A stretch of 64,000 nt of DNA from an uncultured Mobiluncus sp. (lineage in GTDB: Bacteria; Actinomycetota; Actinomycetes; Actinomycetales; Actinomycetaceae). Position numbers and translations under genes: made by a program. The stretch spans positions 22,245-86,244 of the forward strand of contig NZ_CALUCZ010000008.1 of NCBI RefSeq assembly GCF_943914685.1, written 5' to 3'. Shown piece after piece: positions 33,945 to 44,051 of this stretch. A model generated the notes under the pieces. The model saw only the letters and a list, made by a program, of their open reading frames with translations. It had not been told where the DNA came from and did no database searches. Within the stretch, counting starts at the first letter, position 1. Each line of letters begins with the position of its first letter.

Positions 33945-35168
33945 TTGACTAACCCGCAAAACACGACCGACCTTGTGAATCTGAGACAAAAAATAGCGCA
34001 GGCAACCGGAACCTGCGCTGAGGATTGGTTCCCGGTTTATAAAGCTCGCTACGGGATGCACGCGGTTTTTAGCGCTCTTGCAAGCCGGGCTTCGAGCATT
34101 GAGGGATCGCATCAACCCGGTGTCCTCACCCAGCTCTATACCTGCTGCACCGCGGTGGATCCGATTCTGGCGGCGGGACTGAGTGGTGTATATGCCGACG
34201 TCAACCCCGATTCCCTCACGGCGCAGGTGCAGACTGGCGGTGAAACGGAGCAAAACCCGCTGGTAGGGCTGGTGATGCAAAACACTTTCGGGTTTATTTC
34301 TGATGTTGACACGCTCGCGGCGCGAGACTTCGCCAGCGAGCGCAAGCTGCTCTATGTCGAGGATTCCGCGCATTGTGTGGGCCGAATGGCGCGAGACTCC
34401 CAGGGTGAGCCGTTAGCGGATGTTTCCGTGCATTCTTTCGGGGTGGAAAAGATTTTGACCGCCACCAGATTCGGTGGTCTCATCTGGGTGAATCCTCGCC
34501 TCGAAACCACTGATTCCCCGCTCTATGCAGCCATCGTGTCCGCGCTTGAAAACGTAGGCAGGCTGCCGTGGCTCCAGGACCTATCGGCACGGCTCTATCT
34601 CAACCAAATTCGCGTATTTTCAAGGCTCCCCCAGGCGCTGGCGAACGCGCTGAAGCGGGTGCTGCGCCGGATGCGCCTGTTCGAACCGGCTATCGCCCCC
34701 GCGGAGCGGCAAGGCGCGCTCGAGTACCCCAACTACTCAATGAGCCCCTACATCGCAAATAAAGCATGCGAGGCTTTGGACGGTCTCGAGTCGAACCAGG
34801 AACAGCGCCGGCAGGCGGTCGCTGTCTATCAAGACCGGCTGAGCGGGCGGGAATACCTGCAAATTCCGGCGCAGATAGCCTGCGGTGCACCCCAACCCCT
34901 GCTCATCTTTCCGATCCTGCTGCGAGATGCGCGGGCAGTAAACGAGGTGCACGCTAAACTTCGGGAGTCTCACGTTTATTCGCGTCGCTGGTACAACTCG
35001 ATACTTTTCCCCGGGGTGGATAGCCTCGAGCTTTACGGGGTCGGGTCGCTGGAGTCCTATCCGCACACCGTGTCTCTGACCCAGCGCAGTCTGGGGTTGC
35101 CCACGGATGTGTCGAAGGATAAAGCGGAACAAATCTGTGAGCTGGTGCAGAAATTAGCCGCCGCGTAG
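33945..35168 (+). CDS. DegT/DnrJ-type PLP-dependent aminotransferase
   Basis: 407 residues from TTG 33945, chosen because GAGG lies 8 bases upstream; the frame is open to 33765, but that start would overlap the divergent FemAB-like gene. Fold-type I features: D140 (LYVEDSAHC) for the pyridine nitrogen and K169 in SFGVEKILT for the Schiff base, followed by RFGGLIW. Members aminate keto-sugars for cell-surface glycans. No other sugar-nucleotide gene is adjacent, so substrate and pathway are open; its divergent pairing with a wall ligase suggests an envelope role. Confidence 0.78.
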   Translation: MTNPQNTTDLVNLRQKIAQATGTCAEDWFPVYKARYGMHAVFSALASRASSIEGSHQPGVLTQLYTCCTAVDPILAAGLSGVYADVNPDSLTAQVQTGGETEQNPLVGLVMQNTFGFISDVDTLAARDFASERKLLYVEDSAHCVGRMARDSQGEPLADVSVHSFGVEKILTATRFGGLIWVNPRLETTDSPLYAAIVSALENVGRLPWLQDLSARLYLNQIRVFSRLPQALANALKRVLRRMRLFEPAIAPAERQGALEYPNYSMSPYIANKACEALDGLESNQEQRRQAVAVYQDRLSGREYLQIPAQIACGAPQPLLIFPILLRDARAVNEVHAKLRESHVYSRRWYNSILFPGVDSLELYGVGSLESYPHTVSLTQRSLGLPTDVSKDKAEQICELVQKLAAA

Positions 35169-35219
35169 TCTGAGCGCTAACCGCTACCCGATGGCCCGCC
35201 CTAGTGACCCCACCCTTGC

Positions 35220-35225
35220 TATAAT
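35220..35225 (+). promoter_or_regulatory. -10 element TATAAT, leaderless start of the epimerase gene
   Basis: A consensus TATAAT ends 7 bases before the ATG at 35232, so the message probably starts at the start codon. No Shine-Dalgarno is present. Confidence 0.6.
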
Positions 35226-35231
35226 CGGCGT

Positions 35232-36200
35232 ATGACCTCGAGCGATGACTTTCTAGAACTTTGTGCCGGTCAATACCGCGCCCAGATTTCCCCTTTCGGC
35301 GGGGGGTTGTGGTCGCTGACTTTTGCGGGAAAGCCGCTGGTGGTGACCCCTCCTTTACCGCACCAGGGGTTGTCACAAGTGTCCCCGGTTCCGTTTGCGG
35401 CGGGGTGTCTGCTGGCGCCGTGGCCCAACCGGGTGGACAGCGGGAATTTCGCGTTTCAAGGCGAAACGTATCAGCTCGAAATCAACGAACCCGACCGCCA
35501 CAACGCCATTCACGGCTTCGTCAGGGAACGGCCTTGGGAACTCGATTCCGAAACGTCCGACAACCCCGCGGCGGTATGCCTCACGCTGGAAATGGAACCA
35601 CAACCAGGCTGGCCATGGCGACTCAAATACGTGATGAACTGGAGTCTTGACGCAACCCAAGGCCTGCGAGGGGAACTGCAGGTGTCCAACCTCAGCGATA
35701 CGCCCTGCCCGTTTGGTTTCGGGTGGCATCCATATTTAAGCGCGGGGGGTGCGAGCCTGGACGAATGCACCCTGAGTATCTCGGTAGGCAACAACCTCGT
35801 GCTCGATTCAACACGCAACTTGCCGACCGGTCTGGAGCGCCCCGCGGACACTGTTTTGGGTCAAGCGCGGCCGGTAGTGCTGCACGGACTGTGGCTTGAC
35901 CACGCGTTTCGCACGCAACCCGAACCAGACGGGCGAGTCCGGGCAGCCTTGTGCCGGACGGACGGTTCGGGGACGGAACTCAGTGCCGGACCGTGGTGTT
36001 GCTGGCTCCAGATTTATACCGCTGACCCTGCTCACCAGGAGGCTTTCCCCGGCGTTCGCGACGGGCGCGCCCTGGCCGTCGAGCCGATGACCTGCCCGCC
36101 TAACGCCCTGAGCCGCAACCAGGATTTGTTGGTACTCGCGCCAGGAGAATCGCGTTCTTTCATTTTCGGGCTACGAGCCCTCACCCCGTCGCGTTCCTGA
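35232..36200 (+). CDS. Aldose 1-epimerase family protein
   Basis: 322 residues. Galactose mutarotase-like fold: LLAPWPNRVDSGNFAFQGETY, then NAIHGFVRERPW, and GWHPYLSAGG with the conserved histidine region. It interconverts alpha and beta anomers of aldoses or acts on sugar phosphates. The catalytic Glu is probably in the C-terminal AVEPMTCPPNALSR segment, as in the family. Apparently leaderless and monocistronic. Confidence 0.88.
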   Translation: MTSSDDFLELCAGQYRAQISPFGGGLWSLTFAGKPLVVTPPLPHQGLSQVSPVPFAAGCLLAPWPNRVDSGNFAFQGETYQLEINEPDRHNAIHGFVRERPWELDSETSDNPAAVCLTLEMEPQPGWPWRLKYVMNWSLDATQGLRGELQVSNLSDTPCPFGFGWHPYLSAGGASLDECTLSISVGNNLVLDSTRNLPTGLERPADTVLGQARPVVLHGLWLDHAFRTQPEPDGRVRAALCRTDGSGTELSAGPWCCWLQIYTADPAHQEAFPGVRDGRALAVEPMTCPPNALSRNQDLLVLAPGESRSFIFGLRALTPSRS

Positions 36201-36236
36201 GCAGCCACCACTCCGCCAGGTGCTACCAGTGAAAAA

Positions 36237-36338
36237 TTGCTTACAGTACGCAAAAGTTATAGAGTAGATATTTGCGTGTTCTTTGTCCGAGGCGACCTTA
36301 AACCGTTGATATTGCGTAAGTATGCGCCGGCAATATCA
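36237..36338 (+). promoter_or_regulatory. rpoBC promoter region and leader hairpin
   Basis: Two overlapping promoter readings: TTGCTT (36237-36242) with TATAGA (36258-36263), or TTACAG (36241-36246) with TAGATA (36265-36270). Downstream TGATATTG (36307-36314) pairs with CAATATCA (36331-36338). The leader to rpoB is about 200 bases with no ORF I trust. Confidence 0.45.
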
Positions 36339-36475
36339 GGGCAGGTCAGCGAGGGGCGAGATGTTCAAACGCCGGAGCGCATCGAGATTTTCAAGGCTGA
36401 TTGCCGCGGTAGTGTGCGCGGTCGAGCCCGCCCTGAATTCTCGACCATCCATACGACATAAAGGAAACGGAAATC

Positions 36476-39400
36476 TTGGCTACGAAATCCAAAGAATCCT
36501 CCACTCACCCTTTCCGGGTGTCTTTTGCCCAAATTGATGAACCGATGGCACCGCCGAATCTGTTGGCGCTCCAGACCGAATCTTTTGACTGGTTCCTGGG
36601 GAATGAAGCCTGGCAGGAGCGCGTCAAGAAAGCCGATGAAACCGGCGATAAGCACGTTCCCCGCACTTCGGGCCTGCAGGAAATCCTGAACGAAATGAGT
36701 CCGATTGAGGACAACGGCGGCACCATGAGCCTGTCCTTTAAGGACTACACGTTGGAAAGCCCGCACTACACCATCGACGAATGCAAGGACAAGGACCTGA
36801 CCTACAACGCGCCGATGTACGTGACGGCCGAATTCATTACCTATGAAACCGGCGAAATTAAGACCCAAACCGTGTTCCTGGGCGAATTCCCGTTGATGAC
36901 CCCGCGCGGGACTTTCATCGTCAACGGCACCGAGCGGGTGGTCGTGTCCCAGCTGGTGCGTTCCCCCGGTGTGTACTTTGAAAAGACCGCGGACAAGACC
37001 TCGGATCGGGACATTTATCTGGGCAAGGTCATTCCTTCCCGCGGCGCTTGGCTGGAGTTCGAGATTGATAAGAAGGACACGGTCGGGGTGCGTATCGACC
37101 GCAAGCGCAAGCAGTCCGCCACCATCTTCCTCAAGGCGCTGGGCATGAGCATCGGCGAAATCCGCGAGGCCTTCAAAGACTTCCCGTTGATGCTGGAAAC
37201 CCTGGAAAAAGACGGCGCGATTGAAACCCAGGATCAGGCCCTAGAGGACATCTACCGCAAGATTCGTCCTGGCGAGCCGCCCAGCGTGGAGGCCGGACGT
37301 AACCTGCTGCATAACTTTTACACCAACCCCAAGCGTTACGACCTCGCCGAGGTGGGACGCTACAAAATCAATAAGAAACTCGGCGTGGAGCGGGAAATGG
37401 GCGAGCGCACCCTGGACCTGACCGACATTGTCGCCGCGTTCCGCTACCTGTTGGCGTTGCGTGCCGGGGACGACACGGTCAAGGTCAAAGACGCGGCCGG
37501 CAAAGAAACCGAACTGCGCATCAAGACCGACGACATCGACCACTTCGGCAACCGCCGGGTGCGTCCGGTTGGCGAGCTCATTCAGATGCAGGTGCGCACG
37601 GGTATGTCCCGTATGGAGCGCACGGTGAAAGAACGCATGTCCACTCAGGACGTCGAAGCCATCACCCCGAACTCGCTCATTAACATTCGTCCCGTCGTGG
37701 CAGCCATCAAAGAGTTCTTTGGGACCTCTCAGCTGTCGCAGTTCATGGACCAAAACAACCCGTTGGCGGGTCTGACGCACAAGCGCCGTCTGTCGGCTTT
37801 GGGCCCGGGCGGCCTGTCCCGTGACCGGGCAGGGATGGAAGTCCGTGACGTGCACCCCTCGCACTACGGGCGCATGTGCCCGGTGGAAACTCCCGAAGGC
37901 CCGAACATTGGTTTGATTGGTTCGCTGGCGACTTTCGCGCGGATTAACCCTTACGGGTTTGTGGAAACGCCCTATCGCGTGGTTAAGAAAGGCGTTGTCA
38001 CCAACGAAATCCACTACATCACCGCGGACGACGAAGAGGGCAAGAACATCGCCCAGGCCTCAGCGCGACTGACTAAGGACGGGCGTTTTGCCGAACCCCA
38101 GGTTTTGTGCCGTTCTACCGGCGGCGACCCGGTGCTGGTCAGCCCCGAAGAAGTCGACTTGATGGACGTTTCGGCTCGCCAGATGGTGTCGGTCGCGACC
38201 GCGATGATTCCGTTCTTGGAACACGACGACGCGAACCGCGCTCTGATGGGTGCCAATATGCAGCGTCAGGCAGTGCCGCTGCTGAAAACCGAGGCTCCGC
38301 TGGTGGGCACCGGCATCGAGAAACGCGCCGCGATTGACGCCGGCGACGTGGTTGTCGCCAAGAAAGGCGGCGTCGTCACCGAGGTCAGCGCCGATTTGGT
38401 GCGAGTCCAGGAAGACGACGGTGAAACCCGCGTTTACGCGGTGGAAAAGTTCAAGCGCTCCAACCAGGGCAACTGCTATAACCAGCAGGTTATTGTCAAC
38501 GAGGGCGACCGGGTCGAAACCGGTGACGTCCTGGCTGACGGTCCCGCTACTGACGGCGGAGAGATGGCTTTGGGCAAGAACCTGCTGGTGGCCTACATGT
38601 CCTGGGAAGGGCTGAACTACGAAGACGCCATCATTTTGAGCCAGCGGGTCGTTTCCGAAGATTTGCTGACCTCGATTCACATCGAAGAACACGAAATCGA
38701 CGCGCGCGACACGAAACTTGGCGAGGAAGAAATCACGCGGGACATTCCCAACGTTTCCGAAGCTGCTCGCAAAGACTTGGACGAACGCGGCATTATCCGT
38801 GTCGGCGCCGAAGTTAGCGCGGGCGACATCTTGGTCGGCAAGGTGACCCCCAAGGGTGAAACCGAACTGACCAGTGAGGAACGCCTGCTGCGGGCCATCT
38901 TGGGCGAAAAGGCGCGGGAGGCTCGCGACACTTCGCTGCGGGTGCCGCACGGCGAATCCGGCATCGTTATCGGCGTCAAGGAATTCGTGGCCGGTGACTG
39001 CGAAGACGCCGCGTTGGGACCCGGTGTGAACCACATGGTTCGCGTCTTTATCGCCCAGCGCCGCAAGATGACGGTCGGGGATAAGATGGCTGGACGCCAC
39101 GGCAACAAGGGCTGTGTCTCCAAGATTCTGCCGGTGGAGGATATGCCGTTCCTCGAGGACGGTACCCCGGTGGACATTATCTTGAACCCGATGGGTGTGC
39201 CCGGTCGTATGAACCTGGGTCAGGTACTCGAGTTCCACTTGGGTTGGCTGGCTCACGAGGGCTGGGACATTAGTGAAGCTCGCAAGGCCGGTGAGCAGTG
39301 GGCTCAGGAGGTTCCGTTGGAGGTTTGCGAACCGGGACAGCACGTGGCGACCCCCGTGTTTGACGGTGCGGAGGCTGACGAGATTACCGGCCTGCTGCGC

Positions 39401-39985
39401 AACACTCGCGTCCGCGACGACTTCGACCGCCCGCTCATCGACGAAATGGGCAAGGCCAAGCTGTTTGACGGCCGTTCCGGGGAACCTTTCCCGTACCCGA
39501 TTGCTATCGGCTACAAGTACATGCTGAAACTGCACCACTTGGTTGATGACAAGATTCACGCCCGCTCTACCGGCCCGTACTCCATGATTACCCAGCAGCC
39601 TCTGGGTGGTAAGGCCCAGTTCGGCGGCCAGCGTTTCGGTGAGATGGAGGTGTGGGCTATGGAGGCGTACGGCGCCGCCTACGCCCTCCAGGAACTGTTG
39701 ACGGTGAAATCCGATGACGTGCAAGGACGTGTGCGGGTTTACGAATCTATTGTGCGCGGCGAGGACCTGCCCCAGCCGGGCATTCCGGAATCTTTCCGCG
39801 TGTTGATGCAGGAAATGCGTTCGCTGTGCCTGAATGTTGAGGCGCTGGACGCCGCCGGCAACGCCATCGACTTGCGTGACGATGACGACGAAGCCGGCCG
39901 CGGACCCAACAGTCTCGGCTTTGACCTGGGCAAACGTCCTAACGCCCCCGGCCTTTTGACGACCGACGAATTCATCAACGCCTAA
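36476..39985 (+). CDS. rpoB: RNA polymerase beta subunit
   Basis: 1169 residues from TTG 36476 (AAAGGA about 10 bases upstream). Catalytic subunit with the rifampicin region in FFGTSQLSQFMDQNNPLAGLTHKRRLSALGPGG, which reads as the wild-type, sensitive form. DNA/RNA channel motifs such as MAGRHGNKGCVSKILPVEDMPF are intact. rpoC follows after 30 bases in the same operon. Confidence 0.98.
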   Translation: MATKSKESSTHPFRVSFAQIDEPMAPPNLLALQTESFDWFLGNEAWQERVKKADETGDKHVPRTSGLQEILNEMSPIEDNGGTMSLSFKDYTLESPHYTIDECKDKDLTYNAPMYVTAEFITYETGEIKTQTVFLGEFPLMTPRGTFIVNGTERVVVSQLVRSPGVYFEKTADKTSDRDIYLGKVIPSRGAWLEFEIDKKDTVGVRIDRKRKQSATIFLKALGMSIGEIREAFKDFPLMLETLEKDGAIETQDQALEDIYRKIRPGEPPSVEAGRNLLHNFYTNPKRYDLAEVGRYKINKKLGVEREMGERTLDLTDIVAAFRYLLALRAGDDTVKVKDAAGKETELRIKTDDIDHFGNRRVRPVGELIQMQVRTGMSRMERTVKERMSTQDVEAITPNSLINIRPVVAAIKEFFGTSQLSQFMDQNNPLAGLTHKRRLSALGPGGLSRDRAGMEVRDVHPSHYGRMCPVETPEGPNIGLIGSLATFARINPYGFVETPYRVVKKGVVTNEIHYITADDEEGKNIAQASARLTKDGRFAEPQVLCRSTGGDPVLVSPEEVDLMDVSARQMVSVATAMIPFLEHDDANRALMGANMQRQAVPLLKTEAPLVGTGIEKRAAIDAGDVVVAKKGGVVTEVSADLVRVQEDDGETRVYAVEKFKRSNQGNCYNQQVIVNEGDRVETGDVLADGPATDGGEMALGKNLLVAYMSWEGLNYEDAIILSQRVVSEDLLTSIHIEEHEIDARDTKLGEEEITRDIPNVSEAARKDLDERGIIRVGAEVSAGDILVGKVTPKGETELTSEERLLRAILGEKAREARDTSLRVPHGESGIVIGVKEFVAGDCEDAALGPGVNHMVRVFIAQRRKMTVGDKMAGRHGNKGCVSKILPVEDMPFLEDGTPVDIILNPMGVPGRMNLGQVLEFHLGWLAHEGWDISEARKAGEQWAQEVPLEVCEPGQHVATPVFDGAEADEITGLLRNTRVRDDFDRPLIDEMGKAKLFDGRSGEPFPYPIAIGYKYMLKLHHLVDDKIHARSTGPYSMITQQPLGGKAQFGGQRFGEMEVWAMEAYGAAYALQELLTVKSDDVQGRVRVYESIVRGEDLPQPGIPESFRVLMQEMRSLCLNVEALDAAGNAIDLRDDDDEAGRGPNSLGFDLGKRPNAPGLLTTDEFINA

Positions 39986-40015
39986 GACGGACCGGAAGAA
40001 GAGGAAAGAACACAA

Positions 40016-43000
40016 ATGTTGGATGCAAACAAGTTTGACAAGTTGCACATCGGTTTAGCTACCGAGGACGACATCAATGGCTGGTCCCACGGCGAAGTTA
40101 AAAAGCCGGAAACCATCAACTACCGGACGTTGAAGCCGGAAAAGGACGGCTTGTTCGACGAACGGATTTTCGGGCCGACCCGCGACTGGGAATGCGCCTG
40201 CGGCAAGTACAAGCGCGTGCGTTACAAGGGCATTGTCTGCGAACGCTGCGGGGTGGAAGTCACCCGTTCCAAGGTGCGCCGCGAGCGAATGGGCCACATC
40301 AAGCTGGCTGCCCCGGTGACGCATATCTGGTACTTCAAGGGCGTGCCCTCCCGACTCGGTTACCTGCTCAATATCGCCCCGAAAGACCTGGAAAAGGTCA
40401 TTTACTTCGCGGCTTACATGATTACCGAGGTTGACGAGGAACGCCGCCACAAGGACCTTGCCGATATGCAAAAGGAATCCGACCTGGCTCGTGAACAACT
40501 CGAAAAGAACCGCGACCTGGACGTCGAAAAGCGGGCCCAAAAGATGGAACAGGATATGGCGGCGCTGGAAAAGGACGGCGCCGAGAAATCCGAAATCGAC
40601 AAGGTCAAGCGCAACGGCGAAAAAGAAATGCGCGCCATTCGCCACCAGGCCGAGTCTGACCTGAAACTGCATGACGAAGTTTGGGAACGGTTTAAGAGCC
40701 TGAAAGTCGGCGACTTGGAGGGCAACGAGCTGGTCTACCGCGAAATGTATGCCCTGTACGGCACCTATTTCAAGGGCGGCATGGGCGCCCAGGCGGTGAA
40801 GGATCGTCTGGAATCTTTCGACCTGGAAGCTGAGGCCGAGGCCTTGAAAGAGGTCGTGGAGAGCAAGTCCGGTCAACAGAAAACCCGTGCTCTGAAACGT
40901 TTGAAAGTCATTAACGCTTTCCTCCAGACCGGCAAGCCGGCCTCGGCGATGGTGTTGGACTCGATTCCGGTCATTCCCCCGGACCTGCGCCCGATGGTAC
41001 AACTGGACGGTGGCCGTTTCGCGACTTCTGACCTGAACGACCTGTACCGTCGCGTCATCAACCGCAACAACCGCCTGCGTCGCTTGCAAGACCTGAATGC
41101 TCCGGACATCATCGTCAACAACGAGAAGCGTATGCTGCAAGAGGCCGTAGACGCCCTGTTTGACAACGGTCGGCGCGGTCGGCCGGTGACGGGTCCGGGC
41201 AACCGTCCGTTGAAGTCCCTGTCCGATATGCTCAAGGGCAAGCAGGGGCGTTTCCGTCAGAACTTGCTGGGCAAGCGCGTGGATTACTCGGGTCGTTCCG
41301 TCATTGTGGTCGGTCCGCAGTTGAAGCTGCACCAGTGCGGTTTGCCCAAGACGATGGCTCTGGAACTGTTCAAGCCTTTCGTGATGAAAGTGTTGGTGGA
41401 AAACGGGGACGCCAAGAACGTCAAAGCTGCCAAGCGTATGGTGGAGCGGCAAAACCCCCAGGTATGGGACGTTTTGGACGAGGTTATCACCAACCACCCG
41501 GTGTTGTTGAACCGGGCGCCTACCCTACACCGTTTGGGTATCCAGGCTTTCGAGCCGCTGCTGGTGGAGGGCAAAGCTATTCAGCTGCACCCGCTGGTCT
41601 GCGGCGCGTTCAACGCGGACTTTGACGGCGACCAAATGGCTGTCCACGTCCCGCTGTCCGCCGAAGCCCAAGCTGAGGCCCGCGTGCTGATGCTGTCGTC
41701 CAACAATATCCTGAAGCCCTCGGACGGCCGCCCGGTGACCATGCCCTCCCAGGACATGATTATCGGGATTTACCACCTGACTTCGGACGAAGATCCGGAG
41801 ATGGTGCATAACCCGCGGTTTGACCCTGACGGCAACCGGGTGTTGAAGTACTATTCCAGCCCCGCCGAAGCCCGCCTGGCTTACGACAACGATGACCTGG
41901 CTTTGCAGGAAACCTGCGTAATCCGTATGGAACCGGGCGACTTACCGCCGGAGGATATGACAATGCCGGAGGGGTGGCAGCCGGGAGACCGCTTTGAGCT
42001 GGAAACTTCCCTGGGACGGGTTATCTTTAATGACTCGCTGCCGCGCGACTACCCGTTCGTGAACTACGTGGTAGAGAAAAAGAAACTCGGCAAAATCGTC
42101 AATGACCTGGCGGAACTGTATCAAAAGGCCGATATTGAGGTGTCCCTGGACGCGCTCAAGTCTTTCGGTTTCCACTGGTCGACTTGGTCGGGGATTACGA
42201 TTTCTTTCACGGACGTGGTGCCGCCCGCGACCAAGCCGGCCATTTTGGAGAAGTACGAGAACCTCGCTTCTGACGTGCAAGCCGACTACGACCTGGGTGC
42301 CATCACCGAGGACGAACGCTACAGCGCCTTGATTGACCTGTGGCGGGCGTGCACGAATGAAGTGGCCGAGGAAATGCGCGAGAACTTCCCCGAACGCAAC
42401 AATGTGTACCGCATGGTGAAGTCCGGGGCGCGCGGTAACTGGTCCCAGATTCAGCAGATTGCCGGTATGCGCGGTCTGGTGTCCGACCCGAAGCAGCGCC
42501 TGATTGAGCGCCCGATTAAGTCGAACTACCGCGAGGGTCTGTCCGTGCTGGAATACTTCATCGCGACCCACGGCGCCCGCAAGGGTCTGGCGGATACCGC
42601 TTTGCGTACCGCGGAATCCGGCTACCTGACCCGCCGTCTGGTGGACGTGTCTCAGGACGTCATTATCCGCGAGGAGGACTGCGGGACTCGCAAGGGTCTG
42701 ACCATTACCATCGGTTCGGTCAATGAAGATGGCCAAGTCGAGCCCGACGAGCTGGTCGAGACCACCGCTTTTGCCCGGACCTTGGCTGTTGACGCGGTAG
42801 ATGAGGCCGGTAACGTGGTGCTTGAAGCCGGGCAAGATGTCGGCGACGTAGCGATTAAGAAGCTCTTGAAAGCCGGTATCACCCAGATTAAGGTGCGTTC
42901 CGTGCTGACCTGCGACGCGGCGATTGGTACCTGTGCCGCCTGCTACGGGCGGTCCCTAGCTACCGGCAAGCGCGTAGATATTGGCGAGGCGGTCGGTATT

Positions 43001-43918
43001 ATCGCTGCTCAGTCCATTGGTGAGCCCGGTACCCAGCTGACGATGCGTACCTTCCACACCGGTGGTGCGGCTTCGGCGGCCGATATTACCCAGGGTCTGC
43101 CTCGTGTGCAGGAGCTGTTTGAGGCGCGTACTCCCAAGGGCGAAGCGACCATTACCGAGGCTGCCGGCCGGGTGAAGATAAACGACGACCCGTCCGGTCC
43201 GCGCGAGGTCATCATCACTCGTGACGACGGTAAGGAAGACCTGGTCATCGAGGTGTCTCGCCGCCAGGCACTGCTGGTTGCGGACGGCGATCACCTGGAG
43301 GTGGGCGACCGCCTGACCCAAGGTCCTATTGACCCGAAGAAACTGCTGCGGGTGAAAGGCCAAGCCGAGACTCAGCGTTCCCTGGTCAACGAAGTGCAGC
43401 AGGTTTACCATAGCCAGGGCGTGGATATTCACGCCAAGCACATCGAGGTTATCGTGCGCCAGATGCTGCGCCGCGTCACCGTGCTGGAGTCGGGCGACAC
43501 TATGTTGCTGCCCGGTCAGCTGATCGACCAAGCGAAGTTCCGCGAGGAAAACAAGCGGGTCGTGGCGCAGGGCAAGCAGCCCGCCTCGGCGCGTTCCGAG
43601 CTGATGGGTATCACCAAGGCGTCCTTGGCCACCGATTCTTGGCTGTCCGCGGCTTCTTTCCAGGAAACCACGAAGGTCTTGACCAACGCGGCGATGGAGG
43701 GTATCGACGACCCGCTGTCGGGCCTGAAAGAGAACGTCATCTTGGGCAAGCTGATTCCGGCCGGTACCGGCCTAGGCCGTTACCGCCGGGTGGAAATCAA
43801 GCCTTCCGCGAGCGGTCACGAGGTGCTGATGTCGCAGCTGCCTTACAGCGACACGACCGGATTCGGACTGTTTGACGACACCGAAGGTAACTTCGACTTT
43901 GAACACCCGTGGGGGTAG
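40016..43918 (+). CDS. rpoC: RNA polymerase beta' subunit
   Basis: 1300 residues. The zinc finger CACGKYKR...CERCG near residues 60-78 and the catalytic NADFDGDQMAVHVPLS are present, as is the C-terminal zinc site CDAAIGTCAACYG. An actinobacterial-length coiled-coil insertion rich in KAEKDG-like charged sequence lies at ~140-215. Forms the core enzyme with RpoB. Confidence 0.98.
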   Translation: MLDANKFDKLHIGLATEDDINGWSHGEVKKPETINYRTLKPEKDGLFDERIFGPTRDWECACGKYKRVRYKGIVCERCGVEVTRSKVRRERMGHIKLAAPVTHIWYFKGVPSRLGYLLNIAPKDLEKVIYFAAYMITEVDEERRHKDLADMQKESDLAREQLEKNRDLDVEKRAQKMEQDMAALEKDGAEKSEIDKVKRNGEKEMRAIRHQAESDLKLHDEVWERFKSLKVGDLEGNELVYREMYALYGTYFKGGMGAQAVKDRLESFDLEAEAEALKEVVESKSGQQKTRALKRLKVINAFLQTGKPASAMVLDSIPVIPPDLRPMVQLDGGRFATSDLNDLYRRVINRNNRLRRLQDLNAPDIIVNNEKRMLQEAVDALFDNGRRGRPVTGPGNRPLKSLSDMLKGKQGRFRQNLLGKRVDYSGRSVIVVGPQLKLHQCGLPKTMALELFKPFVMKVLVENGDAKNVKAAKRMVERQNPQVWDVLDEVITNHPVLLNRAPTLHRLGIQAFEPLLVEGKAIQLHPLVCGAFNADFDGDQMAVHVPLSAEAQAEARVLMLSSNNILKPSDGRPVTMPSQDMIIGIYHLTSDEDPEMVHNPRFDPDGNRVLKYYSSPAEARLAYDNDDLALQETCVIRMEPGDLPPEDMTMPEGWQPGDRFELETSLGRVIFNDSLPRDYPFVNYVVEKKKLGKIVNDLAELYQKADIEVSLDALKSFGFHWSTWSGITISFTDVVPPATKPAILEKYENLASDVQADYDLGAITEDERYSALIDLWRACTNEVAEEMRENFPERNNVYRMVKSGARGNWSQIQQIAGMRGLVSDPKQRLIERPIKSNYREGLSVLEYFIATHGARKGLADTALRTAESGYLTRRLVDVSQDVIIREEDCGTRKGLTITIGSVNEDGQVEPDELVETTAFARTLAVDAVDEAGNVVLEAGQDVGDVAIKKLLKAGITQIKVRSVLTCDAAIGTCAACYGRSLATGKRVDIGEAVGIIAAQSIGEPGTQLTMRTFHTGGAASAADITQGLPRVQELFEARTPKGEATITEAAGRVKINDDPSGPREVIITRDDGKEDLVIEVSRRQALLVADGDHLEVGDRLTQGPIDPKKLLRVKGQAETQRSLVNEVQQVYHSQGVDIHAKHIEVIVRQMLRRVTVLESGDTMLLPGQLIDQAKFREENKRVVAQGKQPASARSELMGITKASLATDSWLSAASFQETTKVLTNAAMEGIDDPLSGLKENVILGKLIPAGTGLGRYRRVEIKPSASGHEVLMSQLPYSDTTGFGLFDDTEGNFDFEHPWG

Positions 43919-43982
43919 GGTCGAAAATGCCCGGTGAGCTGTGATTACAGGGCTGAATCGGGTTTAATTCAATAGTTTTGGG

Positions 43983-44020
43983 GTTCCCGGTTCGCTAGCT
44001 GCGGTTGGCGGACCGGGAAC
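43983..44020 (+). terminator. Probable terminator after rpoC
   Basis: GTTCCCGGT pairs with ACCGGGAAC around a 20-base GC-rich loop, followed by TTCAAGTTT. The T-run is weak. Confidence 0.55.
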
Positions 44021-44051
44021 TTCAAGTTTCCGACTTCAGGTTGATAGGGTT

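Noticed and set aside
38060..40048. 662-codon open frame on the minus strand opposite rpoB
   Set aside because: Antisense shadow of a highly conserved gene in GC-rich DNA; the product is low-complexity in His/Val/Gln and matches nothing.
40055..41497. 480-codon minus-strand frame opposite rpoC
   Set aside because: Shadow of rpoC with no ribosome-binding site or domain.
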